DNA of 30,977 bases from Lachnospiraceae bacterium (lineage in GTDB: Bacteria > Bacillota_A > Clostridia > Lachnospirales > Lachnospiraceae). This document shows positions 17,116 through 25,973 of the stretch, piece by piece; the first letter of the stretch is position 1; every line of letters begins with the position of its first letter. The stretch is taken from assembly GCA_024683935.1 (NCBI GenBank), contig JAIKXV010000056.1, positions 1 to 30,977 on the forward strand, in the 5' to 3' direction. The position numbers were made by a program, and so were the translations under genes. The notes beneath the pieces are model-generated. The model had not been told where the DNA came from, searched no databases, and saw only the letters and a list, made by a program, of their open reading frames with translations.

Positions 17116-18060
17116 TCAATCGTTGTTCAAAATATCGCCTGTTTTTATCGAATTTCCGACCAAAAAATCGTGAGTTGACATCCGTTTTTTGCCTTCCAAC
17201 TGCAATTCTTCAATAACTAATGAATTTTTACCACACTGTATAGTGAAATCTGATTTTGTAATATTTGTTATTTCACCGATTTTTTTGATATCAGATGTGA
17301 TAACACCCTCTGTAACGTGTGCTTTCCATATTTTCAGGGTCTTTTTTCCCAAAAATGCATAGGCACTCGGCCAGGGGTTCATTGCCCTGATGATCCGCTC
17401 CAGTTCGAGGGCATCCCGGGAGAAATCCAAACGACCGCTATCCTTTTTCAGCATTCCTGCATAGGAGGATCTGCTGTCGTCCTGTTTAACCGCTGTCAGT
17501 TTTCCGTCTTTGATCAGAGGTATGGCTTCCACCGCAAGGGAAGCTCCGAGTTCCGACAGTTTATCAAAAAGACTGCCTCCGGTTTCATCCTCTGCTATGG
17601 GAATGCTCCTCTGCATAAGGATATCTCCGGTATCCAGTCCTTCGTCCATCTTCATTATCGTAACGCCCGTTTCCTTTTTGCCATCCAATATGGACTGCTG
17701 TATGGGCGCGGCTCCGCGGTATTCCGGTAGAAGGGATGCGTGAATATTAATGCAGCCGTATTCCGGTATCTCCAGTATCTCCTTTGAAAGGATCTGTCCG
17801 AAAGCCGCAACGACTATGAGCTCCGGCTTCTCTTCCTTTATTCTGGCGACAGCTGCTTCTTCCCTGATCTTTTCCGGCTGGAATACCTCAATGCCGTGGG
17901 CCAGGGCGCTTTGCTTTACCGGCGATGCTATCAGCTCCTTACTCCTGCCCTTTGCTCTGTCAGGCTGTGTAATAACGAGTGTTACATTTTCGCCGGCTTC
18001 TATAAGTTTTTCAAGGGCTGCGGAGGCAAAATCCGGAGTTCCCATAAAAACCATATTCAT
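17116..18060 (-). CDS. fmt: Methionyl-tRNA formyltransferase
   Basis: Transfers a formyl group from 10-formyl-tetrahydrofolate to initiator Met-tRNA (314 residues). Seen: VFMGTPDFA at the N terminus, the folate and catalytic segment NIHASLLPEYRGAAPIQ (Asn105, His107), TGVTIMKMDEGLDTGDIL with catalytic Asp144, the RIIRAMNPWPSAY linker, and a C-terminal OB-fold ending near GNSIKTGDIL. The start ATG overlaps the def stop (ATGA). The alternative at the third codon has slightly better spacing to AAGGA, but M1 aligns with the family. Def removes the formyl group that Fmt adds, so the pairing is functional. Confidence 0.96.
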   Translation of the reverse strand: MNMVFMGTPDFASAALEKLIEAGENVTLVITQPDRAKGRSKELIASPVKQSALAHGIEVFQPEKIREEAAVARIKEEKPELIVVAAFGQILSKEILEIPEYGCINIHASLLPEYRGAAPIQQSILDGKKETGVTIMKMDEGLDTGDILMQRSIPIAEDETGGSLFDKLSELGASLAVEAIPLIKDGKLTAVKQDDSRSSYAGMLKKDSGRLDFSRDALELERIIRAMNPWPSAYAFLGKKTLKIWKAHVTEGVITSDIKKIGEITNITKSDFTIQCGKNSLVIEELQLEGKKRMSTHDFLVGNSIKTGDILNND

Positions 18061-18560
18061 TCGTCCTTCTGTTCCTCTTTCTGTTCCGCCTTCTCTTCCA
18101 TTTCTTCCACGTTGTGGAGTCCGTCCTCCACCTTGTCCACATAGAGTTTACCATCCAGATGATCCAGCTCGTGACAGATGGCTCTGGCCAGCAGCTCCGT
18201 ACCTTCCAGCTCCTGCTGCTGCATTTCCTCATCATAGTAGACAACCTTTACATAGTTGGGTCTCGTCACCACTCCGTATTTACCGGGTACGGAAAGACAG
18301 CCTTCATTTCCCCTCTGCTCTCCGCTGGTCTCTATGATCTTCGGGTTGATGAGCACATGGGGATCATCCCCGGTATCTATTATCACTATTCTTTTCAGTA
18401 TCCCGACCTGCGGTGCAGCAAGGCCGACCCCGTCCGCATCGTACAGGGTTTCAAACATATCGTCTATCAGTTCCTTAACCCGGGGTGTTACCTCTTTAAC
18501 ATCCCTGCAGGGCTTCTGGAGAATCTCATCTCCCATTTCCCTTATTTCTCTTAAAGCCAT
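18057..18560 (-). CDS. def: Peptide deformylase
   Basis: Metal hydrolase that removes the N-formyl group from nascent proteins (167 residues). All three family motifs are present: GVGLAAPQVG (45-53 region), EGCLSVPG with metal ligand Cys88, and CHELDHLDG (a HExxH with His130, Glu131, His134). After the core, the last 20 or so residues are strongly acidic and basic (EEMEEKAEQKEEQKDE), an extension that varies in the family. It overlaps fmt by four bases and lies 23 bases after priA. Confidence 0.97.
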   Translation of the reverse strand: MALREIREMGDEILQKPCRDVKEVTPRVKELIDDMFETLYDADGVGLAAPQVGILKRIVIIDTGDDPHVLINPKIIETSGEQRGNEGCLSVPGKYGVVTRPNYVKVVYYDEEMQQQELEGTELLARAICHELDHLDGKLYVDKVEDGLHNVEEMEEKAEQKEEQKDE

Positions 18561-18583
18561 CTTTATTCCAATTCCTTCTTTAT

Positions 18584-20818
18584 TTACTGGGGATCAAAAT
18601 CGTATGACACAAAGGTATCATACCTGTTCCCTTTCCTTCTGTCCTGCTCCATTTTCTCCCTGATACCGGAGAGAGCTTCGTAATCCTGATCCTTAATATA
18701 GAGAACATAACGGAATATGTCCTTTATCCTGGAGATCAGATCCGGTGCGGGGCCTATTACGGATCCTGTATATTCACCGCCCCCGGAATGATAATATTCT
18801 TTAGCGGCCTCCGACAGGAGCTCCGCCTCATGATGCACCTTATCCTCCTCTTTCCCCTCTACCAGAACCTTCAGGAGATGAGATACCGGCGGATAGGACA
18901 TGAGTTCCCGGAACATTATCTCTTTAGAATAAAACATATTATAATCCTGTTGGGCTGCGGCTTCAATACTGTAATGCTCCGGCGAATAGGTCTGTATCAC
19001 CACTTCTCCGGGAGATACGCCCCTGCCGGCTCTTCCCGCCGCCTGGGTCAGGAGGTCAAAGGTCCGTTCCGCCGCCCTGAAATCCGATGCGTTAAGCGAC
19101 AGATCCGCAAGTATCATCCCAACTAAGGTTACATCCGGAAAATCGTGTCCCTTCACTATCATCTGGGTGCCGATAAGGATATCAGCCTTATGATCCTTGA
19201 AACGGGACAGTATATCGTCATAGGCATCCTTCTTTTTCACGGTGTCGGCGTCCATCCTGAGTACTCCGGCCCCGGGGAAAAGCTTTGCCACCGCTTCCTC
19301 CACCTGTTCGGTTCCGGCCCTCATGCCTCCTATATATTTGGAGCCGCACTCAGGGCAGACGCTTACGGTCTTTTCCCGGTAACCGCAGTAATGACAGGTC
19401 ATATACCCGTCCCTGTGGGCTGTCAGCGAAACGTCACAATGGGGGCATTTTATCACATGGCCGCATTTCCTGCAGCTGATAAAGCCGGAATATCCCCTCC
19501 TGTTTAAGAAGAGCATGATCTGCTCATTCTTATTCAGCCTGTCGGCCATAAGAGTCCTCAGCCTGTCAGAGAACATGGAGCGGTTTCCCTGCCGGAGCTC
19601 TTCTCTGAGATCCACCACCGTTACTTCCGGGAGAGTCCCTCCGGTGGGACGTTTATCCATAGTGAAAAGGCGGTATTCACCTCTTCTCGCCCGGTACTCC
19701 GCATCCACAGAAGGTGTGGCAGAGCCGAGGATCAGCGAAGCTCCCGCGATCTCCGAGCGCTTTTTTGCGGTTTCCCTTGCGTGGTACTTCGGCATATTGT
19801 CGGCTTTATAGCTGTTTTCATGCTCTTCGTCTATTATTATCACTCCGAGATCATTAAAGGGAGTGAAAAGCGCAGAGCGGGGGCCGATCATCACGTCTAT
19901 TTCGCCGCTCCTCGCTCTTTCAAACTGATCGAAGCGTTCCCCCGGGGACAGACGGCTGTGCATATATGAGACCCGGTCCCCGAATCTCTCATGGAAGCGC
20001 ATTACGGTCTGAAAAGTAAGAGCGATCTCCGGGATCATCATGATCGCCTGTTTACCGGCTTTCACGACATGATCTATCATCTCTATATATAGAAGGGTTT
20101 TTCCTGATCCCGTTACCCCTCTTATAAGGAAGGTATCCCTTAAACCCATATCATAGTCATGGCAGAAGCTGTCATAGATATGGCGCTGTTCATCGGAGAA
20201 TAAGGGATCCGCCTTTCTTTCCGCCCCCCGTATACCGGGGTTTCTGTATTCCTTCCTTTTTTCCAACTTCAGATAACCCGCCTCCTCCAGAGCTTTAAGG
20301 ACGGGATTGCTGATATTTAGCTTACCCTTTAAAAGCGCTGCATCTATCTCTCCCGATTCGGCCAGGGCATTTAGGGTCCTCTCCCTCGCAACACTCCGCT
20401 TTTTCCCGTAAAGAGCAGCAGCCTCCTTTAATTCCTCCGGGCTTTTAAGGGGCATGATGCTGACATTTTCACGGACCCGTACTGTCTTTTTCACCGGGAA
20501 AACAACCTTCAGGGCCTGGGAAAGCGTTCCACCGTAGTGGTTTTTTATCCAGAAAGCAAGGGTTAAAAGCTCTTCCTCCGCACCCTTCTTCTCGGATACC
20601 CGGTCTACACTGATAATATCCCTTATGCGGCTCTCATCTATGGCGGGTGTATCCGACAGGGAAAGGACATAACCTCTTATGACCCTTCCCCCTTTTCCGA
20701 AGGGCACCTTAACAGGAACACCGGGAATCACCTCTTTTTCGATGGTTCCCGGTATTCTGTACTGAAATGTCTTATCCAGTTTTTCGATGGAAATATCTAC
20801 TATTATATCCGCATACAT
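18584..20818 (-). CDS. priA: Primosomal protein N' (replication restart helicase PriA)
   Basis: DEXH-box 3'-to-5' DNA helicase (744 residues) that recognises stalled forks and reloads the replisome. An N-terminal DNA-binding region (about 1-105) is followed by the helicase core with Walker A GVTGSGKT (234-241), motif II DEEH (330-333), GSATPS (365-370) and the C-terminal motifs GTQMIVKGHDFPDV and QAAGRAGRG. Between the helicase lobes are eight cysteines in four pairs (449/452, 458/461, 475/478, 488/491) that bind two zinc ions. It follows murE by 6 bases. Confidence 0.97.
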   Translation of the reverse strand: MYADIIVDISIEKLDKTFQYRIPGTIEKEVIPGVPVKVPFGKGGRVIRGYVLSLSDTPAIDESRIRDIISVDRVSEKKGAEEELLTLAFWIKNHYGGTLSQALKVVFPVKKTVRVRENVSIMPLKSPEELKEAAALYGKKRSVARERTLNALAESGEIDAALLKGKLNISNPVLKALEEAGYLKLEKRKEYRNPGIRGAERKADPLFSDEQRHIYDSFCHDYDMGLRDTFLIRGVTGSGKTLLYIEMIDHVVKAGKQAIMMIPEIALTFQTVMRFHERFGDRVSYMHSRLSPGERFDQFERARSGEIDVMIGPRSALFTPFNDLGVIIIDEEHENSYKADNMPKYHARETAKKRSEIAGASLILGSATPSVDAEYRARRGEYRLFTMDKRPTGGTLPEVTVVDLREELRQGNRSMFSDRLRTLMADRLNKNEQIMLFLNRRGYSGFISCRKCGHVIKCPHCDVSLTAHRDGYMTCHYCGYREKTVSVCPECGSKYIGGMRAGTEQVEEAVAKLFPGAGVLRMDADTVKKKDAYDDILSRFKDHKADILIGTQMIVKGHDFPDVTLVGMILADLSLNASDFRAAERTFDLLTQAAGRAGRGVSPGEVVIQTYSPEHYSIEAAAQQDYNMFYSKEIMFRELMSYPPVSHLLKVLVEGKEEDKVHHEAELLSEAAKEYYHSGGGEYTGSVIGPAPDLISRIKDIFRYVLYIKDQDYEALSGIREKMEQDRRKGNRYDTFVSYDFDPQ

Positions 20819-20824
20819 GGAACT

Positions 20825-22306
20825 TTATCTTCCGAGGATCTCGTCTATCAGGACTCTTTCATCCATCGGGTACTTGACTCCCTTTATTTCCTGATAGTCC
20901 TCATGTCCTTTGCCCGCAAGGATGATCAGATCTCCTTTTCTGCCATTCCGGATAGCGTAGGCAATGGCTTCCTTTCTGTCCTCTATCCTCACATATTCTC
21001 CACCGGTCTTTTTTATGCTGCTCTCTATATCGTCTATTATAGCAGAAGGCTCTTCGAAACGGGGATTGTCCGATGTGATGATCGTAAGATCCGCAAGTTT
21101 CCCGGAAACCTCTCCCATTTCGTATCTGCGGCTCTTCGCCCTGTTTCCTCCGCAGCCGAAAACACAGATCAGCCGGCCGGGTTCGTACTTCCTGAGGGAT
21201 TTGAGAAGGCTCTCCAGCGCCATCGCATTATGGGCATAATCTATGACAAGGCTGAATTCGTCCGAAACCTTCACGGCTTCGATCCTGCCCTTTACATGGG
21301 CGCTTTTCAGGGCTTCCCTTATACTGCCCTCATCCGCATTATAGTGGAGCGCTATTCCCGCAGCGCATAGAGCGTTATAAACGCTGAATTCTCCGGGGGT
21401 TCCGACCTCGAGTCCCCTGATCTCATGGCTGCCCGTGATATCAAAGCTTACGCCCAGTTCACCGGGGATCTTCAGGAGTGCCTCATTCTCTGCCCGGAGA
21501 TCATTACTGCCGCCAAGGGTATTTTCAGCATTAAGTCCGAAGGTCATCACAGGACAGCTGCATCCCTCTAAGAGCTTCTCCAGATGGGGATCATCCCCGT
21601 TTACCAGGGCAAAGCGGCACTGTCTGAACAGCATGGCCTTGCAGGAAAGGTAATCGTCAAAATCACTGTGCTCATTCGGCCCTATATGGTCAGGCTCTAT
21701 ATTTGTAAATACAGCAGTATCAAAGGTAAATCCCGCGGTTCTGTGCATCATCAGAGCCTGGGAGCTCACCTCCATAACCACAGTATCTACGCCGTCCCGC
21801 AGCATATCATGGAAGGTCTCCTGCAGGACATAGGACTCCGGTGTCGTGTTTTTGGCGGGGATCCTGTTTTCTCCCCAAAGTATCTCGATGGTGCCGATAA
21901 GTCCCACCTTATGGCCGGCGTTCTCCAGGATCGCCTTTGTGAGGTAGGTTGTGGTGGTCTTTCCCTTTGTACCGGTAACGCCGATAAGCTTCAGGCTGTC
22001 GGCGGGATTTCCGAACCAGGCAGCTGAAAGACAGGCAAGAGCGTAACGCGTATCCTTAACCCTTATGATCACGGTGTCTTCTGCAGAAATCTCCACATCC
22101 CTCTCCGTGACAAGAGCCGCCGCGCCTTTATCCGCCACTTCCCCGGCAAATTCATGTCCGTCGGAATTGGCCCCTTTTATACAGACGAAAAGGCTTCCCT
22201 TCGTAACCTTCCTCGAATCATAGGTGAGGCTGTCAACCTCAATATCATTGACAGCCCCCTTTGTTATTTCATATTCAATGCTTTTAAGCAGTTCGGTAAG
22301 AAGCAT
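20825..22306 (-). CDS. murE: UDP-MurNAc-tripeptide synthetase, probably meso-diaminopimelate-adding
   Basis: ATP-dependent ligase adding the third residue to the peptidoglycan stem peptide (493 residues from this start). Seen: the N-terminal UDP-substrate segment (SLTYDSRKV), the ATP loop [29 protein letters not shown], the carbamylated-lysine region [21 protein letters not shown], and the amino-acid-specificity motif DNPR. DNPR is typical of enzymes using meso-diaminopimelate. In-frame starts also exist at 22309 and, as TTG, at 22321; 22306 has AAAGG at 7 bases. The gene begins 4 bases after the thiolase stop, so it is likely read from the thiolase promoter. Confidence 0.95.
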   Translation of the reverse strand: MLLTELLKSIEYEITKGAVNDIEVDSLTYDSRKVTKGSLFVCIKGANSDGHEFAGEVADKGAAALVTERDVEISAEDTVIIRVKDTRYALACLSAAWFGNPADSLKLIGVTGTKGKTTTTYLTKAILENAGHKVGLIGTIEILWGENRIPAKNTTPESYVLQETFHDMLRDGVDTVVMEVSSQALMMHRTAGFTFDTAVFTNIEPDHIGPNEHSDFDDYLSCKAMLFRQCRFALVNGDDPHLEKLLEGCSCPVMTFGLNAENTLGGSNDLRAENEALLKIPGELGVSFDITGSHEIRGLEVGTPGEFSVYNALCAAGIALHYNADEGSIREALKSAHVKGRIEAVKVSDEFSLVIDYAHNAMALESLLKSLRKYEPGRLICVFGCGGNRAKSRRYEMGEVSGKLADLTIITSDNPRFEEPSAIIDDIESSIKKTGGEYVRIEDRKEAIAYAIRNGRKGDLIILAGKGHEDYQEIKGVKYPMDERVLIDEILGR

Positions 22307-22310
22307 CATA

Positions 22311-23498
22311 TTACCTTTCAACTATGGCAGCACAGCCCATTCCACCGCCTACACAGAGAGTTGCCAGACCCTTCTTCGCATCTCTCTTTTCCATCTCATA
22401 CATAAGGGTTACGAGGATACGTGCTCCGGAGCAGCCTACAGGATGTCCGAGGGCGATGGCTCCGCCGTTTACATTCAGGATATCGCTTGAGAATCCGAGT
22501 TCCTTCTGTACTGCAACGGACTGTGCGGCAAAGGCTTCATTTGCTTCGATAAGATCAAAGTCGCCTATCTGATAGCCTGCCTTCTTCATAACCTTCTTCG
22601 TTGCGGGAACAGGTCCGATACCCATTATCCTGGGATCGCAGCCTGCCAGTTCGCCGGCGATCCATGTAGCCATGGGCTTTACGCCGAGCTCCTTTGCCTT
22701 TTCTTCGCTCATAACGATCATAGCGGCAGCTGCATCATTTATTCCGGAAGCGTTTCCTGCCGTTACCAGGCCGCCATCCTTCTTGAATGCGGGCTTCAGC
22801 TTGGACAGGCTCTCAACGGTAACTCCTGCTCTCGGACCCTCATCCGTGTCAAAGAGTATGGTTTCCTTCTTTTTCTTTACTTCTACGGGAACTATCTCAT
22901 CCTTAAACTTCCCGTCTTTAATGGCCTTCTCCGCTTTCTGCTGGGATATTGCAGCGAATTCATCCAGCTCTTCACGGGTGAGCTTCCACTGCTCGCAGAT
23001 ATTCTCGGCGGTCATTCCCATGTGATAATCATAGAAAGCATCTGTCAGTGCGTCCTTTATCATGGAATCCTGAAGGCTGGCGGCATTGCTGCCCATTCTG
23101 TATCCGTATCTGCCGTTCGGAAGCAGGTAGGGAGCCATGGACATATTTTCCATACCTCCGGCAACGATGATATCCGCATCACCCATTCCGATAAGCTTGG
23201 CAGCCAGATTTACAGAATGCAGTCCGGAACCGCAGAGAACGTTAATCGTGGTAGCCGGTACCTCATCGGGGATACCTGCGTTCCTTGCAGACTGTCTCGC
23301 GGGATTCTGTCCCGTTCCTGCCTGTATAACGCAGCCCATGTAAACCTCGTCCACCTGCTCCGGCTTTACGCCTGAACGGTTCAAAGCCTCTTTGATCGCT
23401 ATTTCACCGAGCTTTGCTGCGCTGGTAGTGGAGAGTGCTCCGCCCATTACACCTATGGCAGTTCTCGCTGCCCCTGCAATTACAACCTTTCTTGCCAT
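22311..23498 (-). CDS. thlA: Acetyl-CoA C-acetyltransferase (thiolase)
   Basis: Condenses two acetyl-CoA to acetoacetyl-CoA, the first step of butyrate formation in Clostridia (395 residues). Catalytic residues are visible: the acyl-carrying Cys89 in INVLCGSG, His352 in [12 protein letters not shown], and Cys382 in [18 protein letters not shown] and EANEAFAAQ are further family motifs. A perfect AGGAGGT lies 6 bases before the ATG. The promoter upstream carries a Rex-type operator, so expression should respond to the NADH/NAD+ ratio. No other butyrate-pathway gene is next to it; the synthetic direction is inferred from the operator and the organism type. Confidence 0.95.
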   Translation of the reverse strand: MARKVVIAGAARTAIGVMGGALSTTSAAKLGEIAIKEALNRSGVKPEQVDEVYMGCVIQAGTGQNPARQSARNAGIPDEVPATTINVLCGSGLHSVNLAAKLIGMGDADIIVAGGMENMSMAPYLLPNGRYGYRMGSNAASLQDSMIKDALTDAFYDYHMGMTAENICEQWKLTREELDEFAAISQQKAEKAIKDGKFKDEIVPVEVKKKKETILFDTDEGPRAGVTVESLSKLKPAFKKDGGLVTAGNASGINDAAAAMIVMSEEKAKELGVKPMATWIAGELAGCDPRIMGIGPVPATKKVMKKAGYQIGDFDLIEANEAFAAQSVAVQKELGFSSDILNVNGGAIALGHPVGCSGARILVTLMYEMEKRDAKKGLATLCVGGGMGCAAIVER

Positions 23499-23504
23499 TA
23501 AAAT

Positions 23505-23511
23505 ACCTCCT
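23505..23511 (-). promoter_or_regulatory. Strong ribosome binding site of thiolase
   Basis: AGGAGGT, a full Shine-Dalgarno match, ends 6 bases before the ATG at 23498. It is the strongest site in this part of the window and fits a highly expressed enzyme. Confidence 0.85.
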
Positions 23512-23532
23512 CATCTGATAATTATTCGATAA

Positions 23533-23550
23533 TTGTTAATGATTTAACAA
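23533..23550. promoter_or_regulatory. Rex operator (redox repressor site)
   Basis: TTGTTAA-TGAT-TTAACAA on the plus strand is a perfect 7+4+7 palindrome. It equals the Rex consensus TTGTTAANNNNTTAACAA described for Clostridia. It touches the last base of the -10 element of the thiolase promoter and covers the expected transcription start, so binding should block transcription. Rex releases DNA when NADH is high. The rex gene is not in the window. Confidence 0.9.
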
Positions 23551-23578
23551 ATATACCATATTTATCCGTAAATTGCAA
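23550..23578 (-). promoter_or_regulatory. Thiolase promoter
   Basis: On the minus strand TTGCAA (23578-23573), a 17-base spacer and TATATT (23555-23550). The predicted start is about 7 bases downstream, inside the Rex operator. It may serve not only thlA but also the tightly packed genes that follow. Confidence 0.8.
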
Positions 23579-23601
23579 AAATCCTTTAGCCGCAAAAGCC
23601 C

Positions 23602-25098
23602 CTATCTCCTGTACGGATCCCTGTGCTTTTTCATTTCGTACATGATGGCGTCGGCTTCCTTTATAAGCTCCTGAAGCTCATCCTTACTTCCGCTCACATG
23701 GCGGACCAGAGTCCCGTAGCTCATGTCTATACTGTAGGGGAGATCCAGCTCGTCATTATGTTTTCTGATAATGCTTTCCATCCGGCGGGAGAAATCTTCC
23801 GTTACATTCTCCGTAGTATCACGCCTGCCGATTATCAGGAACTCATCTCCTCCGGTACGGAAGGCCATATCCCCGCTTTCAAGGGAGTCACGGACGATCT
23901 TTGACAGTTCCTCCAGCGCCCGGTCTCCGCTCTCATGACCGTAATTATCATTGATACGTTTTAATCCGTTCATATCAGCAACGCAGACAAATAGCGCCTT
24001 TCCGCTGCGTTTTGCTTCCTCGTACATTTTTTCGGAATAATACTCCATGCCCTTCCTGTTATAAAAACCGGAAATGGGGTCTGTGAGCAGTTCCTTCCGA
24101 AGTATCTTCTTTTCCTTTTTTAGCCTTTTATAATGCTCGGTGGAATCGGTCAGGACATAGAGGCGTCCGAAGCTCTCGCCCTTATACAGAAGGTCATTTT
24201 CCTCAGGGGTGTAGATGCTGTCATCCACAGTAATGGGTTCTCCCCGGGAAATAGCATTTCTTACCCTTTTTATCACCTCATCCGGATCCGCTTCCAGTTC
24301 AGGAAACAGCTGCTTCGCGGGATCATTAAAATACTGGATCTCGCCCTCGTTATCAACGGCGATTATCCCCTCGGAAAGCCTGTCAATCATGAATTCACGG
24401 GCAATATCCCTGGTTCCCAGCAGGTCAAAGCGGAAGATCGCCACATACATAAGCACCGAACTGATAAGGAAGCCTGGCATCGTAACGTCATACATCCTGA
24501 AAACGCCGAGGGTCTGCACCACAAAGAAAAAGCTTTCGGCAAAAACCGCGGCAATAACGATGCAGAGCCGTTTTTTAACCAGTTTCCTCCTTTCCTTACG
24601 GTAGGTATGGATAAGGATGGCGAATCCCATAACGATATAGAATATCTGCAGTATCATCAACAGCTGGTGGACAGGTCCGTTTTCGTGGTAAAAAACAGGA
24701 AAGCCGTCCTCCAGGACAAAACGCGTATTCGTATAATAAAGATCGTGCTTTGTAAGGGTCAGGATAACCGCATAGATACAGACATGAAAAAGAACCAGAA
24801 GCCCGGTAAGTATATCCGGTATTCCGGTTCTGCATAATTCCGCGACAAAAATCAGCAGGGCGAGTGCTATCCACATACGCCCGGCATAAGAAAGCTGCAG
24901 AGCCGTGATATAGGCTTCTTCCGTCTGAGCCTTGAGCTCCAGGAGATAGCCGAGGCTGTTCACCAGGGTTGCAACGCAGCTGAAGAAAAGATAGCCGTGG
25001 ATAGGATACTTCCATCTCTTTAATACTATCCAGCACTCAAGAAACAATACTATTATGCAGAGATATTGAATATTAAGAAGTGCAGAATGCAGATCCAC
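23602..25098 (-). CDS. Membrane diguanylate cyclase: 7TM sensor, PAS, GGDEF
   Basis: Predicted c-di-GMP synthase (498 residues). Seven hydrophobic segments over about 8-225 match the N-terminal 7TM module seen in some histidine kinases. A PAS-like domain (about 232-320, with EFMIDRLSEGIIAVDNEGEI) and a short coiled linker lead to a GGDEF domain (about 335-495). The GGDEF signature is intact at 416-420 and DMNGLKRINDNYGH is typical, so it should be active. The product-inhibition site RxxD expected just before it reads ESGD, so the Arg is missing. The sensory half is paralogous to that of the kinase at 28621-30240. The start is GTG at 25098 with AAAGG 9 bases upstream. Confidence 0.92.
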   Translation of the reverse strand: MDLHSALLNIQYLCIIVLFLECWIVLKRWKYPIHGYLFFSCVATLVNSLGYLLELKAQTEEAYITALQLSYAGRMWIALALLIFVAELCRTGIPDILTGLLVLFHVCIYAVILTLTKHDLYYTNTRFVLEDGFPVFYHENGPVHQLLMILQIFYIVMGFAILIHTYRKERRKLVKKRLCIVIAAVFAESFFFVVQTLGVFRMYDVTMPGFLISSVLMYVAIFRFDLLGTRDIAREFMIDRLSEGIIAVDNEGEIQYFNDPAKQLFPELEADPDEVIKRVRNAISRGEPITVDDSIYTPEENDLLYKGESFGRLYVLTDSTEHYKRLKKEKKILRKELLTDPISGFYNRKGMEYYSEKMYEEAKRSGKALFVCVADMNGLKRINDNYGHESGDRALEELSKIVRDSLESGDMAFRTGGDEFLIIGRRDTTENVTEDFSRRMESIIRKHNDELDLPYSIDMSYGTLVRHVSGSKDELQELIKEADAIMYEMKKHRDPYRR

Positions 25099-25131
25099 GG
25101 CATATTACCTTTCCTTAAAACTCTTTCTTCT

Positions 25132-25137
25132 ATTATA
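25132..25137 (-). promoter_or_regulatory. Possible -10 element of the GGDEF gene
   Basis: A perfect TATAAT lies 33 bases before the GTG start, in the 61-base gap after the DUF4097 gene. No good -35 hexamer is found 16-18 bases upstream. It could give this gene transcription independent of the PadR operon. Confidence 0.4.
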
Positions 25138-25159
25138 CTCTCTTTCGGGAAATTAATCC

Positions 25160-25972
25160 TTATTTTGTATATTTATTTCCGTAGGACTGACCGCTGACCC
25201 TGACAGTTCCCACATCCGTATTGAGGATAACCCAGCTTTCCTGACCTGCGTTGTCGGGGTCATAATTGATATTTCCCACGCTGCTCTCTCCCGAGATCTC
25301 GTCAAAGCTGCCGCTTATATCGATATTTCCTATATCCGATGACAATTCTACCCGCTTTACATCAGAATCATCAATAATGATATTGCCCGCATCGGTTTTT
25401 AATCTGAGACTGTCCGCACCTGATTGCGAGATGGTCACATTTCCCGCATCCGTATTTACATCGACTGCCTTTGCGTTTGTCCCGCTTAAAAAGATATTTC
25501 CCGCATCGGTGTCCAGATCTGCCTCTGTCATGTCGACTCCGTTAATATTCACATTGCCGAAATCCGTATCTGCAGTAATATAATCTATGCTGACGCCCTC
25601 AGGAACAGTGATGGTCATCTGGTTTCCCTTTCCGGAAATCCCCGGATTTACGCCATAGAAAACGTTTTTCTGCATTTTTTGCGATATACTGAGTTCATTG
25701 CCGTTAACCTTTACTTCCGGTTTTATAAGTTCGCTGCAGCTATAACTCACCCTGTAGCCGTCTCCCCTTACTATTTCCGTATTAAAGGCATCGAGCTCCA
25801 TATTTATCCTGCTGAATTCTCCGCATTCAACGGTTTCAGAGATCTCTGTACCGCCTTTTCCAAATCCGAAGACCATCGGGATGGTATGTCTGAATATATG
25901 AATGTAAAGACCTGCGAGAATGCAGATGATGGTTACAGCCGTAAGGATTCCCAAATATTTTTTTCTATCCAT
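25160..25972 (-). CDS. DUF4097 beta-repeat membrane-anchored protein
   Basis: Protein of 270 residues with one N-terminal membrane segment (about 7-27) and an external domain. After about residue 130 it is built of short beta repeats roughly 20 residues apart. The key motif [TS]DxGN followed by alternating hydrophobic residues occurs as TDFGN, TDAGN (three times), SDIGN, SSVGN and TDVGT. This is typical of the DUF4097 right-handed beta-helix-like family, whose biochemical role is unknown. It starts 1 base after the HAAS gene stop, with a GGAGGGGGAG-type binding site. PadR, HAAS and DUF4097 neighbours often occur together and are thought to act in envelope stress or membrane sensing; that role is inference here. 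Confidence 0.88.
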   Translation of the reverse strand: MDRKKYLGILTAVTIICILAGLYIHIFRHTIPMVFGFGKGGTEISETVECGEFSRINMELDAFNTEIVRGDGYRVSYSCSELIKPEVKVNGNELSISQKMQKNVFYGVNPGISGKGNQMTITVPEGVSIDYITADTDFGNVNINGVDMTEADLDTDAGNIFLSGTNAKAVDVNTDAGNVTISQSGADSLRLKTDAGNIIIDDSDVKRVELSSDIGNIDISGSFDEISGESSVGNINYDPDNAGQESWVILNTDVGTVRVSGQSYGNKYTK

Positions 25973-25973
25973 T

